From Amycolatopsis nalaikhensis (GTDB lineage Bacteria; Actinomycetota; Actinomycetes; Mycobacteriales; Pseudonocardiaceae), in NCBI RefSeq assembly GCF_030264295.1, contig NZ_CP127173.1:2859501-2923500 (forward strand): a stretch of 64,000 bases of DNA. Direction: 5' to 3'. The notes under the pieces are model-generated. The model made no database searches. It was given only the letters and a program-made list of their open reading frames with translations, and had not been told where the DNA came from. The translations under genes and the position numbers were made by a program. This document shows positions 1 to 8,325 of the stretch, piece by piece. Within the stretch, counting starts at the first letter, position 1, and the number at the start of each line of letters is the position of its first letter.

Positions 1-267
1 GCTGTGCCGGATCACCAGCTCCCCGCCTTTGCTCACTGCTTCCTCCAGGACGGCGTACACCTGGAGGGCCCGGTTTATCGTGTCGGTCTTCGAGTCCCCG
101 GTGAGTTCGACGATCCGGTCGAGTGCTCTCGATGCGCGGGGTACCAGGTTCACGGTCACCCGCTCCAGGCCGCCACCTCCGCCACCTCCGCCCCGGGGCG
201 GAGGTTTTCCGGGAACGGTTTTCGATTCACCGAGTTCGTTCGTCAGCGCCCCACTTTTCGGTGTCAC
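1..267 (-). CDS. Partial ribbon-helix-helix (CopG-like) protein, 3' end beyond window
   Basis: The minus-strand frame stays open from a GTG at 265-267 to the window edge, giving 89 residues with no stop seen. AAAGGA lies just upstream of the GTG and supports this start. Residues 28-35 are a run of eight glycines that separates a polar N-terminus from a domain reading LERVTVNLVPRASRAL, then TGDSKTDTINRALQVY. A beta-strand followed by two helices around a T-G-D-S-K-T-D-T-I-N-R-A turn is the pattern of small actinobacterial ribbon-helix-helix DNA-binding proteins. The role is probably regulatory, but the target and any partner lie outside the window. Confidence 0.6.
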   Translation of the reverse strand, partial: MTPKSGALTNELGESKTVPGKPPPRGGGGGGGGLERVTVNLVPRASRALDRIVELTGDSKTDTINRALQVYAVLEEAVSKGGELVIRHS

Positions 268-906
268 GACAACCGTCCTTTCGTATGCGAGACCGGAGCC
301 CCCAACGGCCGGCCTCGAAGCACTTCGCCGAGCTCAGCTGCGTCACCGCAGTTGCTGCTCGTCAGAAGCGACGCTCGGCGGACAAGTGCGCCACCCAGAG
401 GTCCCGCCCCTCCAGGTTGTTTCCCATCATCCGGGTCGCGCTTGGCCGTTGTCAAGTTAAAGCATGCACAAGAGATGTATCTGACATGCGTGTTACTGCA
501 CCATCCTACCCATGGGTAGCTGTATGTAGTCACGGGTCCTCTAGATCCGGTGAACCAGGTGGTCGAGTGGTCCGCTGCCCAGCTTTTAACAATTGAACGT
601 TCGTGGGTGGCAAAACGCTACAAGGTCCATTTTGGATGACGCTAGCCGTGGGAGGCTGGCGCGGCGCTGACCACGTTGTCATCGCCGGCGGGGGTCGACT
701 GGGGCGTCGGTGGCGGATCACGGTTGCCAGAGTTGACAAAAAGCTGACGGCTCACGCCTGCCTCGCGACATATGTATTGATCTTCTATTACTGTCTGTAC
801 ACGCTTTGGTCATCAGTTCACCGCATCGGTGGTACGGTGTCGGCCAACAACGAGGGACCGCCGCCGGTGCTCCGCCAGCATCGGTCAGGGAAGGTGAGGG
901 AGATCG
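268..906. other. Long gap between divergent genes, no convincing gene
   Basis: About 640 bases without a frame that looks coding: open frames here lack the G/C third-position pattern and a sensible ribosome site. The stretch is less GC-rich than its surroundings, notably around 440-500 and 760-810. It holds the perfect 14-base palindrome CTACCCATGGGTAG at 506-519 and TTGACA hexamers at 733-738 (plus strand) and 450-455 (minus strand). It should contain promoters for the divergent genes on both sides, but no paired -35/-10 is clear. Confidence 0.5.
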
Positions 907-1251
907 GTGGACGAGGCGATCGAGACGGACCTGTCCAAATCTGATCCGAACCCTTCGGAGCGTGCCGAGGTGCGCGTCGAGCGCGTCAAGGTCAGAGGTC
1001 GCCTCAAGATCGCACTCGGCCCGCTGTCGGGGGAGGCGGAAGGAGAGGTCGACGCGGGTGACGCCGGAGGCCGCATCGCTTACGCGTGCGCGGCGGCGAT
1101 CGTCGTCGGCATGTCGATCCTGGCGGCAGTCGGTGTCGCCTTGACCGGGATGTCGCTGCACTGGCCGACGTGGGTGTCGGCGGTCCTCGTCGGCCTCGTC
1201 TTCGTGCTGATGGCGACGTTGCTGATCGTGTGGCGTCGGGACACGGACTAG
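907..1251 (+). CDS. Small two-helix membrane protein of unknown function
   Basis: A 114-residue protein starting at GTG 907, with AGGGA and GAGGGAG purine runs upstream. The first 55 residues are charged and cytoplasmic-looking. Two hydrophobic helices follow at about 57-79 and 88-108, and the protein ends in RRDTD. I recognise no family. Its stop codon overlaps the stop of the convergent response regulator by four bases (CTAG), leaving no room for a terminator. The promoter is probably in the AT-richer gap just upstream. Confidence 0.65.
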   Translation: MDEAIETDLSKSDPNPSERAEVRVERVKVRGRLKIALGPLSGEAEGEVDAGDAGGRIAYACAAAIVVGMSILAAVGVALTGMSLHWPTWVSAVLVGLVFVLMATLLIVWRRDTD

Positions 1252-1898
1252 GAAACGACTCCACTCCGCCACGCCCACGCGGCGATTTCCACCCGGTTCC
1301 GCGCGCCGATCTTGCCCTGCACCGACGCCAGGTGCGTCTTCACCGTGGACAGCGACAGGTACAGCTCCGCCCCGATCTCGGTGTTCGTCAGCCCGCGCGC
1401 GGCCGCCTTGACCACGTCCAGCTCCCGCGCGGTCAGCGGCTCCGACGGCGGGGCCGCCTGCGACTTCACCGCGCCGCCGTCGAAGTGCTTGAGCAGCCGG
1501 ACGGTGATCTGCGGGGACACCAGCGCGTCGCCGCGGTCGGCCGCGCGGACCGCCTCGATCAGCAGCGCCGGGCCCGCGTCCTTCAGCAGGAAGCCGGACG
1601 CGCCGTTGCGCAACGCCGTGTGGACGTACTCGTCGAGGTCGAACGTCGTGACCACGACGACCTTCAGCGGGTCGGTCACGTCCGGGCCGGCCAGCTGCCG
1701 CGTGACCTCGAGGCCGTCGAGGCCGGGCATGCGGATGTCGAGCAGGCAGACGTCCGGGCGCAGCTCGCGGGCCTTCGACACCGCCGAGACGCCGTCCGCG
1801 ACGTCGGCGACGACCTCGATGTCGTCCTGGGCGTCCAGGATCATGCGGAAACCCATCCGCACCATCTCCTGGTCGTCGGCGATCAGTACCCGGATCAC
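1248..1898 (-). CDS. NarL/LuxR-family response regulator
   Basis: A 216-residue two-domain regulator. The receiver domain begins VIRVLIADDQ and has its predicted phosphoacceptor at Asp54 (LLDIRMPG). A LuxR-type helix-turn-helix follows (LTARELDVV, then LSTVKTHLASV) near residues 150-200. The start is taken as GTG 1898, which overlaps the TGA of the sensor kinase in a GTGA junction and so implies translational coupling; a longer upstream start would run into kinase sequence. It pairs with the kinase directly upstream. The divergent ABC exporter across the 173-base gap is the likely target; that link is inferred from position only. Confidence 0.92.
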   Translation of the reverse strand: MIRVLIADDQEMVRMGFRMILDAQDDIEVVADVADGVSAVSKARELRPDVCLLDIRMPGLDGLEVTRQLAGPDVTDPLKVVVVTTFDLDEYVHTALRNGASGFLLKDAGPALLIEAVRAADRGDALVSPQITVRLLKHFDGGAVKSQAAPPSEPLTARELDVVKAAARGLTNTEIGAELYLSLSTVKTHLASVQGKIGARNRVEIAAWAWRSGVVS

Positions 1899-3682
1899 TC
1901 GTCCCCTTCCCCGGCGGCCAGCGGCAGCCACGCTTCGACCCGCCAGCCCCCGTCCGGGCCGCGCCCGGCCGACAGCCGGCCCTTGAGCAACGCGACGCGT
2001 TCGCGCATGCCGACCAGACCGTAACCGCCCGACCCGCCGGCCGGCCGGTGCGCCGTCTCGCGTCCGTTGTCCGTCACCCGCAGGTGCAGTTCGCCGCCCG
2101 CCACCTCGGCGACGACGAACGCCTCGGTCGCGCCGGACGCGTGCTTGCCGACGTTCGTCAGCGACTCCTGGACCAGTCGCAACGCCGAGCGGCCGACCTC
2201 GTGCGGCAGGTCCGGCGGCAGGTCGAGGTGCATCGACGTCGGCACGCCGTGGTTGGCGCCCTCGACGAGCTTCCGCAGGTCGGCGCCGAGGTCGGTGGTC
2301 GCCTGCTCACTGAACTCGCTCGACCCGGCGGGCGCGTCACCGCGCATCGAGCGGACCAGCCGCCGCATCGCCGCGAGCGCCTCGACACCCGCGTTCTCGA
2401 TCCGGGCCATCGCCTCGACCGCGACCTCCGGCTTCTGCTCGGCCATCATCCGCGCGGCCTGCGCCTGCACGACGATCCCGGTGACGTGGTGCGCGACGAC
2501 GTCGTGCAACTCGCGGGCCAGTGCCATCCGCTCGGCGGTCTGCGCGTCGGCCACCGCCGACTGGACGACGGTGGTGCGCTCGGAGTCCCGCGACCGCAGC
2601 ATCAGGCCGACGGCGATCGAGATGCCGAGCAGCAGCGCCGCGGCGAAGGCCAGGAGGGAAAGGTTCTGCGGGTCGGTCTGCAGGCCCCGCGGCCCGTTCG
2701 AATTGAGGATCGCCGCGAGCGCGACGACGCTCGAGAGCACCGCGACCCGCGGCCACGACGAGCTCAGCCCGCGGGCGCGCGTCAGGTTCACCACCACGCC
2801 CATCGCGGCGACGATCTGCACGAACGGCACGCCGCCCGGCATCGGGTAGTCGTAGCGCAGGTGCAGGAACGGCGTGACGACCGTGGAGACCAGCATGATC
2901 CCGGCGATGCCGAGGACCGCGTCCGCCGGCCGCCGCGGCGAGAGCACCGAGATGAAGGCCGCGACGAGCGAGCAGAACAGGATCGGGAAGCCGCGCGCGT
3001 TGCTCGCGTACGTGTAGCCGAACTCGAAGAGCAGCGCGAACCCGAGCAGGCCCATCAACGGCCACTGGCCCATCGCCAGCTCGTTCACCCGGCGCAGCTT
3101 GCGGGTCCGCGGCCGGCCCCGCGGGCTGCGGTCGCGGGCCGTGATGGCGGGGGCGACCGCGCCGGCGAGCAGCAGCAGGCCGAACAGCAGGGCCTGCGAC
3201 CCCGTGCCGCTGTCGATCTCGCTGACCCCGGCGTACCGGCCGAACACGGCGACGAGCCCGGCGACGACCAGGAAGCTGTCCACGCAGAACGCCACGCCCG
3301 CCCGCGCCCGGCGGGTCACGTAGTAGACCATCAGCACCCCGGCCACGACCTCCGTGATGGGCACCTTCGGCAGCACGCTGGAGTAGGGCGGGATGTGGAA
3401 CGCGTGGATGAAGAGGGTGGAGAACACCAGCACGCCGCCCCCGGCGACGCCCGCGACCGCGGCCCGCTTCTGCGCCCACACCGCGCAGGCGACGATCGCG
3501 AAGAAGCCGGGCAGCAGCCCGAAGTCGACGAACCGCGGGCCGTTGTCGTCGAGCGCCGCCTGCGTCGTGTAGACGACGTCGAACAGCAGGGCGGCGTACA
3601 GGACGGCCGAAGGCACCCCGATGCGCCGCACGAGGGCGGCGGCGCGGGTGTAGAGCGTCTTCGGCGGAGGCGCGGCGGTCAC
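1895..3682 (-). CDS. NarL-type sensor histidine kinase with multispanning N-terminus
   Basis: A 595-residue protein. The first half is mostly hydrophobic, with roughly eight to ten predicted membrane helices and no large extracytoplasmic domain. The HisKA_3 dimerisation helix carries the phosphoacceptor in ARELHDVVAHH near residue 390. A HATPase domain follows, with VQESLTNVGKHA as the N box and GLVGMRERV as a G box. A membrane-embedded sensor without a loop domain resembles kinases that sense membrane stress or an ABC transporter's state. It is co-transcribed with the response regulator and divergent from the LolD/FtsX-type exporter. Confidence 0.93.
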   Translation of the reverse strand: MTAAPPPKTLYTRAAALVRRIGVPSAVLYAALLFDVVYTTQAALDDNGPRFVDFGLLPGFFAIVACAVWAQKRAAVAGVAGGGVLVFSTLFIHAFHIPPYSSVLPKVPITEVVAGVLMVYYVTRRARAGVAFCVDSFLVVAGLVAVFGRYAGVSEIDSGTGSQALLFGLLLLAGAVAPAITARDRSPRGRPRTRKLRRVNELAMGQWPLMGLLGFALLFEFGYTYASNARGFPILFCSLVAAFISVLSPRRPADAVLGIAGIMLVSTVVTPFLHLRYDYPMPGGVPFVQIVAAMGVVVNLTRARGLSSSWPRVAVLSSVVALAAILNSNGPRGLQTDPQNLSLLAFAAALLLGISIAVGLMLRSRDSERTTVVQSAVADAQTAERMALARELHDVVAHHVTGIVVQAQAARMMAEQKPEVAVEAMARIENAGVEALAAMRRLVRSMRGDAPAGSSEFSEQATTDLGADLRKLVEGANHGVPTSMHLDLPPDLPHEVGRSALRLVQESLTNVGKHASGATEAFVVAEVAGGELHLRVTDNGRETAHRPAGGSGGYGLVGMRERVALLKGRLSAGRGPDGGWRVEAWLPLAAGEGDE

Positions 3683-3740
3683 AACGTGACGTTAGAGGAT
3701 CCGCGCGCGTTCGCACCTTGGCCGAGTGGCTCGCGCTCCC

Positions 3741-3756
3741 TCGGCCGATCGGCCGA
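3741..3756. promoter_or_regulatory. 16-base perfect palindrome between sensor kinase and ABC exporter
   Basis: TCGGCCGATCGGCCGA is a perfect palindrome, made of overlapping TCGGCCGA units, 59 bases upstream of the kinase start and 100 bases upstream of the exporter start. Its position in the only shared promoter region makes it a candidate binding site for the adjacent NarL-type regulator. This is inferred from symmetry and location. Confidence 0.4.
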
Positions 3757-3855
3757 TGCGGGTGCGCGCGTGACTGGCCGTCTGCCCGAAGTGGACACCC
3801 CCTGATCTCGGCGAAGCTCATCGCAGCAAGATCCGAACCGACAGGGAGAGACCTC

Positions 3856-4551
3856 GTGGAGACTCCACAGTGGACCAACGGCCCGGTGCTGTCCGGCCGC
3901 GGGCTGGTGAAGCGCTACGGCGCGCAGTACGCCCTCGCCGGCATCGACATCGACATCCAGCCGGGGGACGCCGTCGCCATCGTCGGGCCGTCCGGCTCGG
4001 GCAAGACGTCGCTGCTGCACGTCCTGGCCGGCATCCTCCGCGCCGACGACGGGCAGATCTTCCTGGCCGGGCAGCGGATCGACCAGCTCAGCGAAAAGAA
4101 GCGCAGCGAGCTGCGCCGCACCGAGTTCGGGTTCGTCTTCCAGTCGGGGATGCTGGTCGCGGAGCTGACCGCCGAGGAGAACGTCGCGCTGCCGTCGCTG
4201 CTGGCCGGGCTCGGCCGCAAGGAGGCCATCGACGCCGGCCGCCAGTGGCTTTCGCGGCTCGGCCTGGCCGGCAAGGAGAAGCGCCGTCCCGGTGAGCTGT
4301 CCGGCGGCGAGGCCCAGCGCGTCGCGATCGCGCGGGCGCTGACCCACCGGCCGAAGGTGATCTTCGCCGACGAGCCGACCGGCGCCCTCGACACGCGCAC
4401 CGGCCGCGACACGATGGACGCCCTGCTCGGCGCCGCCCGCGAGACGGGCGCGGCGGTGATCGTGGTGACCCACGACCGCGAGCTGGCCGAGTCGATGCCG
4501 AAGACCGTCTCGATCCGCGACGGCCTGATCGCGACGAGGCTCGCGGCATGA
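3856..4551 (+). CDS. ABC transporter ATPase, LolD/MacB-type
   Basis: A 231-residue nucleotide-binding subunit. It has Walker A (GPSGSGKTSLL), the Q-loop region (FVFQSGMLV), signature [15 protein letters not shown], Walker B VIFADEPTGALD and the switch histidine in VTHDREL. The sequence order and DEPTGALD match the MacB/LolD/BceA type. GTG 3856 is preferred because AGGGAGAG lies upstream of it; longer reading frames to 3718 lack a ribosome site. It overlaps the permease by ATGA. The substrate is unknown; this class usually handles antimicrobial peptides or lipoproteins and works as a mechanotransmitter. Confidence 0.92.
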   Translation: METPQWTNGPVLSGRGLVKRYGAQYALAGIDIDIQPGDAVAIVGPSGSGKTSLLHVLAGILRADDGQIFLAGQRIDQLSEKKRSELRRTEFGFVFQSGMLVAELTAEENVALPSLLAGLGRKEAIDAGRQWLSRLGLAGKEKRRPGELSGGEAQRVAIARALTHRPKVIFADEPTGALDTRTGRDTMDALLGAARETGAAVIVVTHDRELAESMPKTVSIRDGLIATRLAA

Positions 4552-6797
4552 ACTCGCTCCAGATCGCCCTGCGGGTGCTGAGGGTCGACCGCCGGACCCG
4601 GACGTCGGCGATCCTCACCGCGATCGGGGTGGCCGTCGCGACCGGGCTGGTGCTGCTGCTGGCGACGCTGCCGTTCGCCACGCAGAACCGCGAGCAGCGT
4701 GCGCTCTGGCAGGGCGAGCAGCTCTACAGCAGCCGTACCGACGGCCCCGCCAAGCTGCTGCTCAACTCCTCGAAGGACTACTTCGACGGCAAGGAGATCA
4801 TCCGCGTCGACGTCGCGCTGACCGGCGGGGCGACGCCTGGCTCGATCGCGCTGCCGCCGGGGGTGCCGCAGGTGCCGGGGCCGGGTGAGACCGTCGTGTC
4901 GCCCGCGCTGGGCCGGCTGCTGCAGGCCAACCCGGCCGATCACCTCGCCGACCGCTTCGGCAAGCCGGTCGGCGCCATCGGCGAGGACGGCCTGCGGTTC
5001 CCGGAACAGCTCGTCGCGCTCACCGGGCACACCGCCGACGCGATGCCCGAGAACTCCTACCCGCTGACGAGCTTCCCGAGCGGGAAGGCGAGCCCGGACG
5101 GCCTGCTCATGCTGCTGTCCTGGGTCGGCATCATCGTGCTGCTGGTGCCGAGCCTGGTGCTGGTCGCGTCGTCGGCGCGGCTGACCGCGGCCCGGCGGGA
5201 ACGGCGGCTGGCCGCGATCCGGCTGGCCGGCGCGACGCCGGGGCAGGTCACGAACATGGTGGCCGCCGAGACGACGTTGTCCGCGGGCATCGGCGCCCTG
5301 CTCGGCCTGCTGATCAGCCCGGCGCTGCACGGCCTCGCGTCGTTCGTGCCGTGGGCGGGCGGCACCTGGCTCGCGTCCGACTTCGCGCTGCCGATCGGCC
5401 TGACGGTGTTCATCGTCGTGGCCATCCCGGTGCTCGTGGTGCTGGCCGGGATCCTCGGTCTGCGGCGCGTGCTCAAGAACCCGCTGTTCGCCACCGGCGG
5501 CCACACGAAGAAGCCGCTGCGCTGGTGGCGCCTGCTCGCGCTGCCCGCGGCCGGGCTGTTCTTCCTCGTCGCCGTGTCGACGTCGAAAGAGGCCGGGGGC
5601 ATCGGCCTGGTCATGGCGGGCCTGTTCCTGCTGGTCGGCTCGGCCGCGATAGTCGGGCCATGGGTGACCTCGGCGGTCGGCGGCACGTTCGTCCGGATTT
5701 GGCGGCGCCCGTCCGCGCTGCTCGCCGGCCGTCGCCTGCGGGACGACCCGAAGGGCGCCTACCGCGCCTCCGCCGGGATCGTGCTCGCGGTGTTCGCCGG
5801 GTCGATGGCGCTGACGCTGCTGCCGACGTTCGAGTCGATGGCCGGCGGCGGGCGGTCCTTCCAGGACTCCGTGCTCTACGTCGACACCGACGCCCAGCAC
5901 GCGGGCAAGATCGTCGACCAGGCCAACGGGTCCCTGCGGAAGTACGGGCAGGCCGAGAAGGCCGTCGCGGTCGGCGAGGTCTACCTCGTCCAGGGCGGGG
6001 GCCGGGATCGCACCGGCCACCGCGCACTGGTCATGCCCTGCGCCGACGCCGTCAAGCTGACCCGGTTCGGGCTGACCGCGGAGAACTGCACGGGCGGACC
6101 CGCCGTCATCGGCGAGTCGGCGCTCGACCTGGCGCAGTACAAGGTGACCGCCGAGTGGGAAGGGCAGGCCCTCGCCGTCAAGTCGGGGACGCGGACGGAA
6201 GCCGTCAACCTGCCCGACTCGAACCTGTCCAGCACCTGGATCGTCGACCCGGCCGCGCTGCCGGACGGCTTCACGCCGAAGTACGTCACCGTCGTCGCGC
6301 CGACGACCGACGCCAACCGCGAGATCGTCCGCACGGCGCTGGCCGCGCCGGCCGCGGGCGCGGAGGTCGGCAGCCGGGACCAGTACCTGGTCAACCAGCA
6401 GACCGAGCTCGGCGACCTGCGCCGCGTCACGGTGATCGGGCTGGTCGCCGCCGGGATCCTGGCGGGCTGCAGTGCCGCGGTCGCGACCGCGGGCTCGGTG
6501 ATGGACCGCCGCCGCACCTTCGGGGCGCTGATGGCCGCCGGCACGCCGGTGCGGGTGCTGGCCCGGGCGCTGCGGATGGAGGCCGCGCTGCCCGCGCTGG
6601 TCGCCACCATCGGCGCGGGAATCGTCGGGGTGCTCGTCGGTGTTGGGTTGTTCAGCATGGTCGACGAGCGGGGCATCGTGCTCAGCCCGTGGCTGCTGGC
6701 GCCGGTCGTGCTGGGCATCGGGGTGGCCCTGCTCGGCGCGTCGGTCTGCACGCCCGCGCTGAAGCGGGTCCAGGCCGAACCGCTGGCCGACGAATAG
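4548..6797 (+). CDS. FtsX-like ABC transporter permease
   Basis: A 749-residue membrane protein starting in an ATGA overlap with its ATPase. One helix lies near residues 20-42, and a large extracytoplasmic segment follows. A three-helix FtsX core is at about 185-310, more helices at 320-375 and 405-425, a second external region, and a final FtsX core at 625-740 (the R-R-R-T-F-G-A-L-M motif after the helix at about 645). This is the double-FtsX layout of large actinobacterial exporters of the BceB/MacB superfamily. Divergent transcription from a loop-less sensor kinase recalls Bce-type peptide-detoxification modules, but the BceB-specific arrangement is not proven. Confidence 0.88.
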   Translation: MNSLQIALRVLRVDRRTRTSAILTAIGVAVATGLVLLLATLPFATQNREQRALWQGEQLYSSRTDGPAKLLLNSSKDYFDGKEIIRVDVALTGGATPGSIALPPGVPQVPGPGETVVSPALGRLLQANPADHLADRFGKPVGAIGEDGLRFPEQLVALTGHTADAMPENSYPLTSFPSGKASPDGLLMLLSWVGIIVLLVPSLVLVASSARLTAARRERRLAAIRLAGATPGQVTNMVAAETTLSAGIGALLGLLISPALHGLASFVPWAGGTWLASDFALPIGLTVFIVVAIPVLVVLAGILGLRRVLKNPLFATGGHTKKPLRWWRLLALPAAGLFFLVAVSTSKEAGGIGLVMAGLFLLVGSAAIVGPWVTSAVGGTFVRIWRRPSALLAGRRLRDDPKGAYRASAGIVLAVFAGSMALTLLPTFESMAGGGRSFQDSVLYVDTDAQHAGKIVDQANGSLRKYGQAEKAVAVGEVYLVQGGGRDRTGHRALVMPCADAVKLTRFGLTAENCTGGPAVIGESALDLAQYKVTAEWEGQALAVKSGTRTEAVNLPDSNLSSTWIVDPAALPDGFTPKYVTVVAPTTDANREIVRTALAAPAAGAEVGSRDQYLVNQQTELGDLRRVTVIGLVAAGILAGCSAAVATAGSVMDRRRTFGALMAAGTPVRVLARALRMEAALPALVATIGAGIVGVLVGVGLFSMVDERGIVLSPWLLAPVVLGIGVALLGASVCTPALKRVQAEPLADE

Positions 6798-6802
6798 GAC
6801 GT

Positions 6803-6828
6803 TCGCCCCTCTGTCGGGGGAGGGGCGA
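6803..6828 (+). terminator. Hairpin terminator after the ABC exporter
   Basis: Nine-base perfect arms TCGCCCCTC and GAGGGGCGA enclose an eight-base loop six bases after the permease stop codon. No T-run follows, so termination may rely on the hairpin alone, as is common in actinomycetes. Confidence 0.6.
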
Positions 6829-6849
6829 GCAACGGGGGTACAGAGGGAG

Positions 6850-6895
6850 GTCGTGAGTGCGTAACAGTGTTCTAACACTGTTACGCACTCACGAC
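6850..6895. repeat. Perfect hairpin repeat with GTCGTGAGTG tip (copy 1)
   Basis: Two 22-base arms (6850-6871 and 6874-6895) are exactly complementary around a two-base centre. The outer end is GTCGTGAGTG and the inner end is TT. The element lies between convergent genes and contains the trmB stop codon. A second hairpin with the same tip, the same arm length and a two-base centre lies at 53635-53680. It can act as a bidirectional terminator here (T-rich TGCTTTT follows on the plus strand), but its shared design suggests a dispersed repeat. Confidence 0.75.
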
Positions 6896-7587
6896 TGCTT
6901 TTCGAAGATGAGGTCGTGCGAGACGCGGCCTTCGACGTCGGCACGCTGCTCGAACTTCGTCACCGGACGCCATTCGGGCCGGGGCGCCCAGCCGTCGTAC
7001 CGGTTCTTCAACGCGGGCTCGGCCGAGCAGACCTCCATCATCTGCTCGGCGTAGTTCTCCCAGTCGGTCGCCATGTGGAAGGTGCCGCCGGGCGCGAGCC
7101 GCGACGCCACGAGCTTGGCGAACGACGGCGACACGATCCGCCGCTTGTGGTGCTTCTTCTTCGGCCACGGGTCGGGGAAGAACAGCCGGACGCCGTGCAG
7201 CGAGTCCGGCTCGACGTGCTCGGTCAGCAGCACGACGGCGTCGCCATGCAGCAGCCGCAGGTTCTCGACGCCGAGCTTTTCGGCGCGCAGCATCAGCTGG
7301 CCGAGGCCGGGGTCGTAGACCTCGACCGCGACGTAGTTCAGCTCCGGCGCCGCGGCGGCCAGCTGCGACGTCGTTTCGCCCATGCCGGAGCCGATCTCCA
7401 GCATCACCGGCGCTTCGCGGCCGAACCACTCGGTGAAGTCCAGCGGTCCCGCGGGCAGCTCGCCGACCGTGCGGCCCAGCCGCGGCCAGTGCTCTTCCCA
7501 CGCCCGCTGCTGCCCGACGGTCATCCGGCCACCGCGCTTGACGTAACTGACCACGCTGCGCAGCCGACGTCCGTCCTCTTGTTCCAC
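6889..7587 (-). CDS. trmB: tRNA (guanine-N7)-methyltransferase
   Basis: A 232-residue class I SAM-dependent methyltransferase that makes m7G46 in tRNA. The SAM-binding motif is LEIGSGMGETT, followed by AVEVYDPG and the acidic LLHGDAVVL. The TrmB hallmark FFPDPWPKKKHHKRRI is present, with FHMATDWENYAEQM near the C-terminus. Its length is normal for actinobacterial TrmB. The stop codon falls inside the long hairpin shared with the convergent exporter. The following minus-strand gene starts only 10 bases beyond its start, in the same direction, so the two are probably co-transcribed. Confidence 0.96.
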   Translation of the reverse strand: MEQEDGRRLRSVVSYVKRGGRMTVGQQRAWEEHWPRLGRTVGELPAGPLDFTEWFGREAPVMLEIGSGMGETTSQLAAAAPELNYVAVEVYDPGLGQLMLRAEKLGVENLRLLHGDAVVLLTEHVEPDSLHGVRLFFPDPWPKKKHHKRRIVSPSFAKLVASRLAPGGTFHMATDWENYAEQMMEVCSAEPALKNRYDGWAPRPEWRPVTKFEQRADVEGRVSHDLIFEKQS

Positions 7588-7596
7588 GCAGCGAGG

Positions 7597-8043
7597 TTAA
7601 CGAACCGCTTCGAACTCCCCGAGACGAGATCGCAAGCCCGCCAGTCCGGCGACCGGGATCGGGTCCGGCGTCCGCCCGCTGTGCGCCGGGAGGACGTCGA
7701 TCCAGCCGGGGTGCCGGTCGGTGTTCATCACCGTCGTGGGAATCGCGTGGCCCGATTTCCCGCGTTCGGACGGCATGAACTCCCAGTACCCGGATTCGCC
7801 GTCCGCGGCCCACGGGACGAATTCCCAGCCCGGGCGCCTGCCGAGCAGTTGTGCGATCCGATCTTCGACGCGGAAACCCTGTTCCCGCGAATCGAGTTTC
7901 CCGTCCGCCACCGCCCGCAGCCACCACGGCGCGGGGATCGGCCCCGCCATCCCGGCCGAGGCGCGGAACAGGGCCAGGACACCGTCTTCGGGTGCGCGGT
8001 GCACCCACGCCCGGCGGAGTTCCGCCGGCGTCGTCGCGGTCAT
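7597..8043 (-). CDS. Conserved hypothetical protein upstream of trmB
   Basis: A 148-residue soluble protein with no signal or membrane segment. It is rich in aromatic and proline residues (PAPWWLRAV, GRRPGWEFVPW, SGYWEFMPSERG). I recognise no catalytic motif or named family. It lies ten bases upstream of trmB in the same direction and is likely its operon partner, which does not by itself suggest a tRNA role. The 280-base gap ahead of it holds its promoter; no clear hexamers are visible. Confidence 0.6.
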   Translation of the reverse strand: MTATTPAELRRAWVHRAPEDGVLALFRASAGMAGPIPAPWWLRAVADGKLDSREQGFRVEDRIAQLLGRRPGWEFVPWAADGESGYWEFMPSERGKSGHAIPTTVMNTDRHPGWIDVLPAHSGRTPDPIPVAGLAGLRSRLGEFEAVR

Positions 8044-8325
8044 CGCGGCCTGCGGGAAGCTCGATCGCCCGCGACCATTCGAGGTCCAACATCGGTTCGA
8101 GCCGGGGAGCGTCGTCTTCGACGCGAGCTCGGGGAATGGTGCTGCCCAATTCTTGACCGGTGTCCACCGTCAAGGATCACCTCCAGGGGAGCTGAGACGG
8201 GTCCGGTGCGCTCTCTTACGAATATTGCCTGGTCACAGCATTATGTCCGGTCGCTGTGAGAGAAGCCACAGCCACTTCATCTTTTCTTAACACGGATTTT
8301 TGCGGTAATGCGACCGCGGTCACGC

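Noticed and set aside
2048..3805. 585-residue plus-strand frame opposite the sensor kinase
   Set aside because: Same antisense artefact; the kinase on the minus strand has all expected motifs.
3915..6944. 1009-residue open frame antisense to the ABC exporter
   Set aside because: It is Arg/Asp/Gly/His-rich shadow sequence produced by the high-GC codon pattern of the true genes on the plus strand; no family similarity and no ribosome site.
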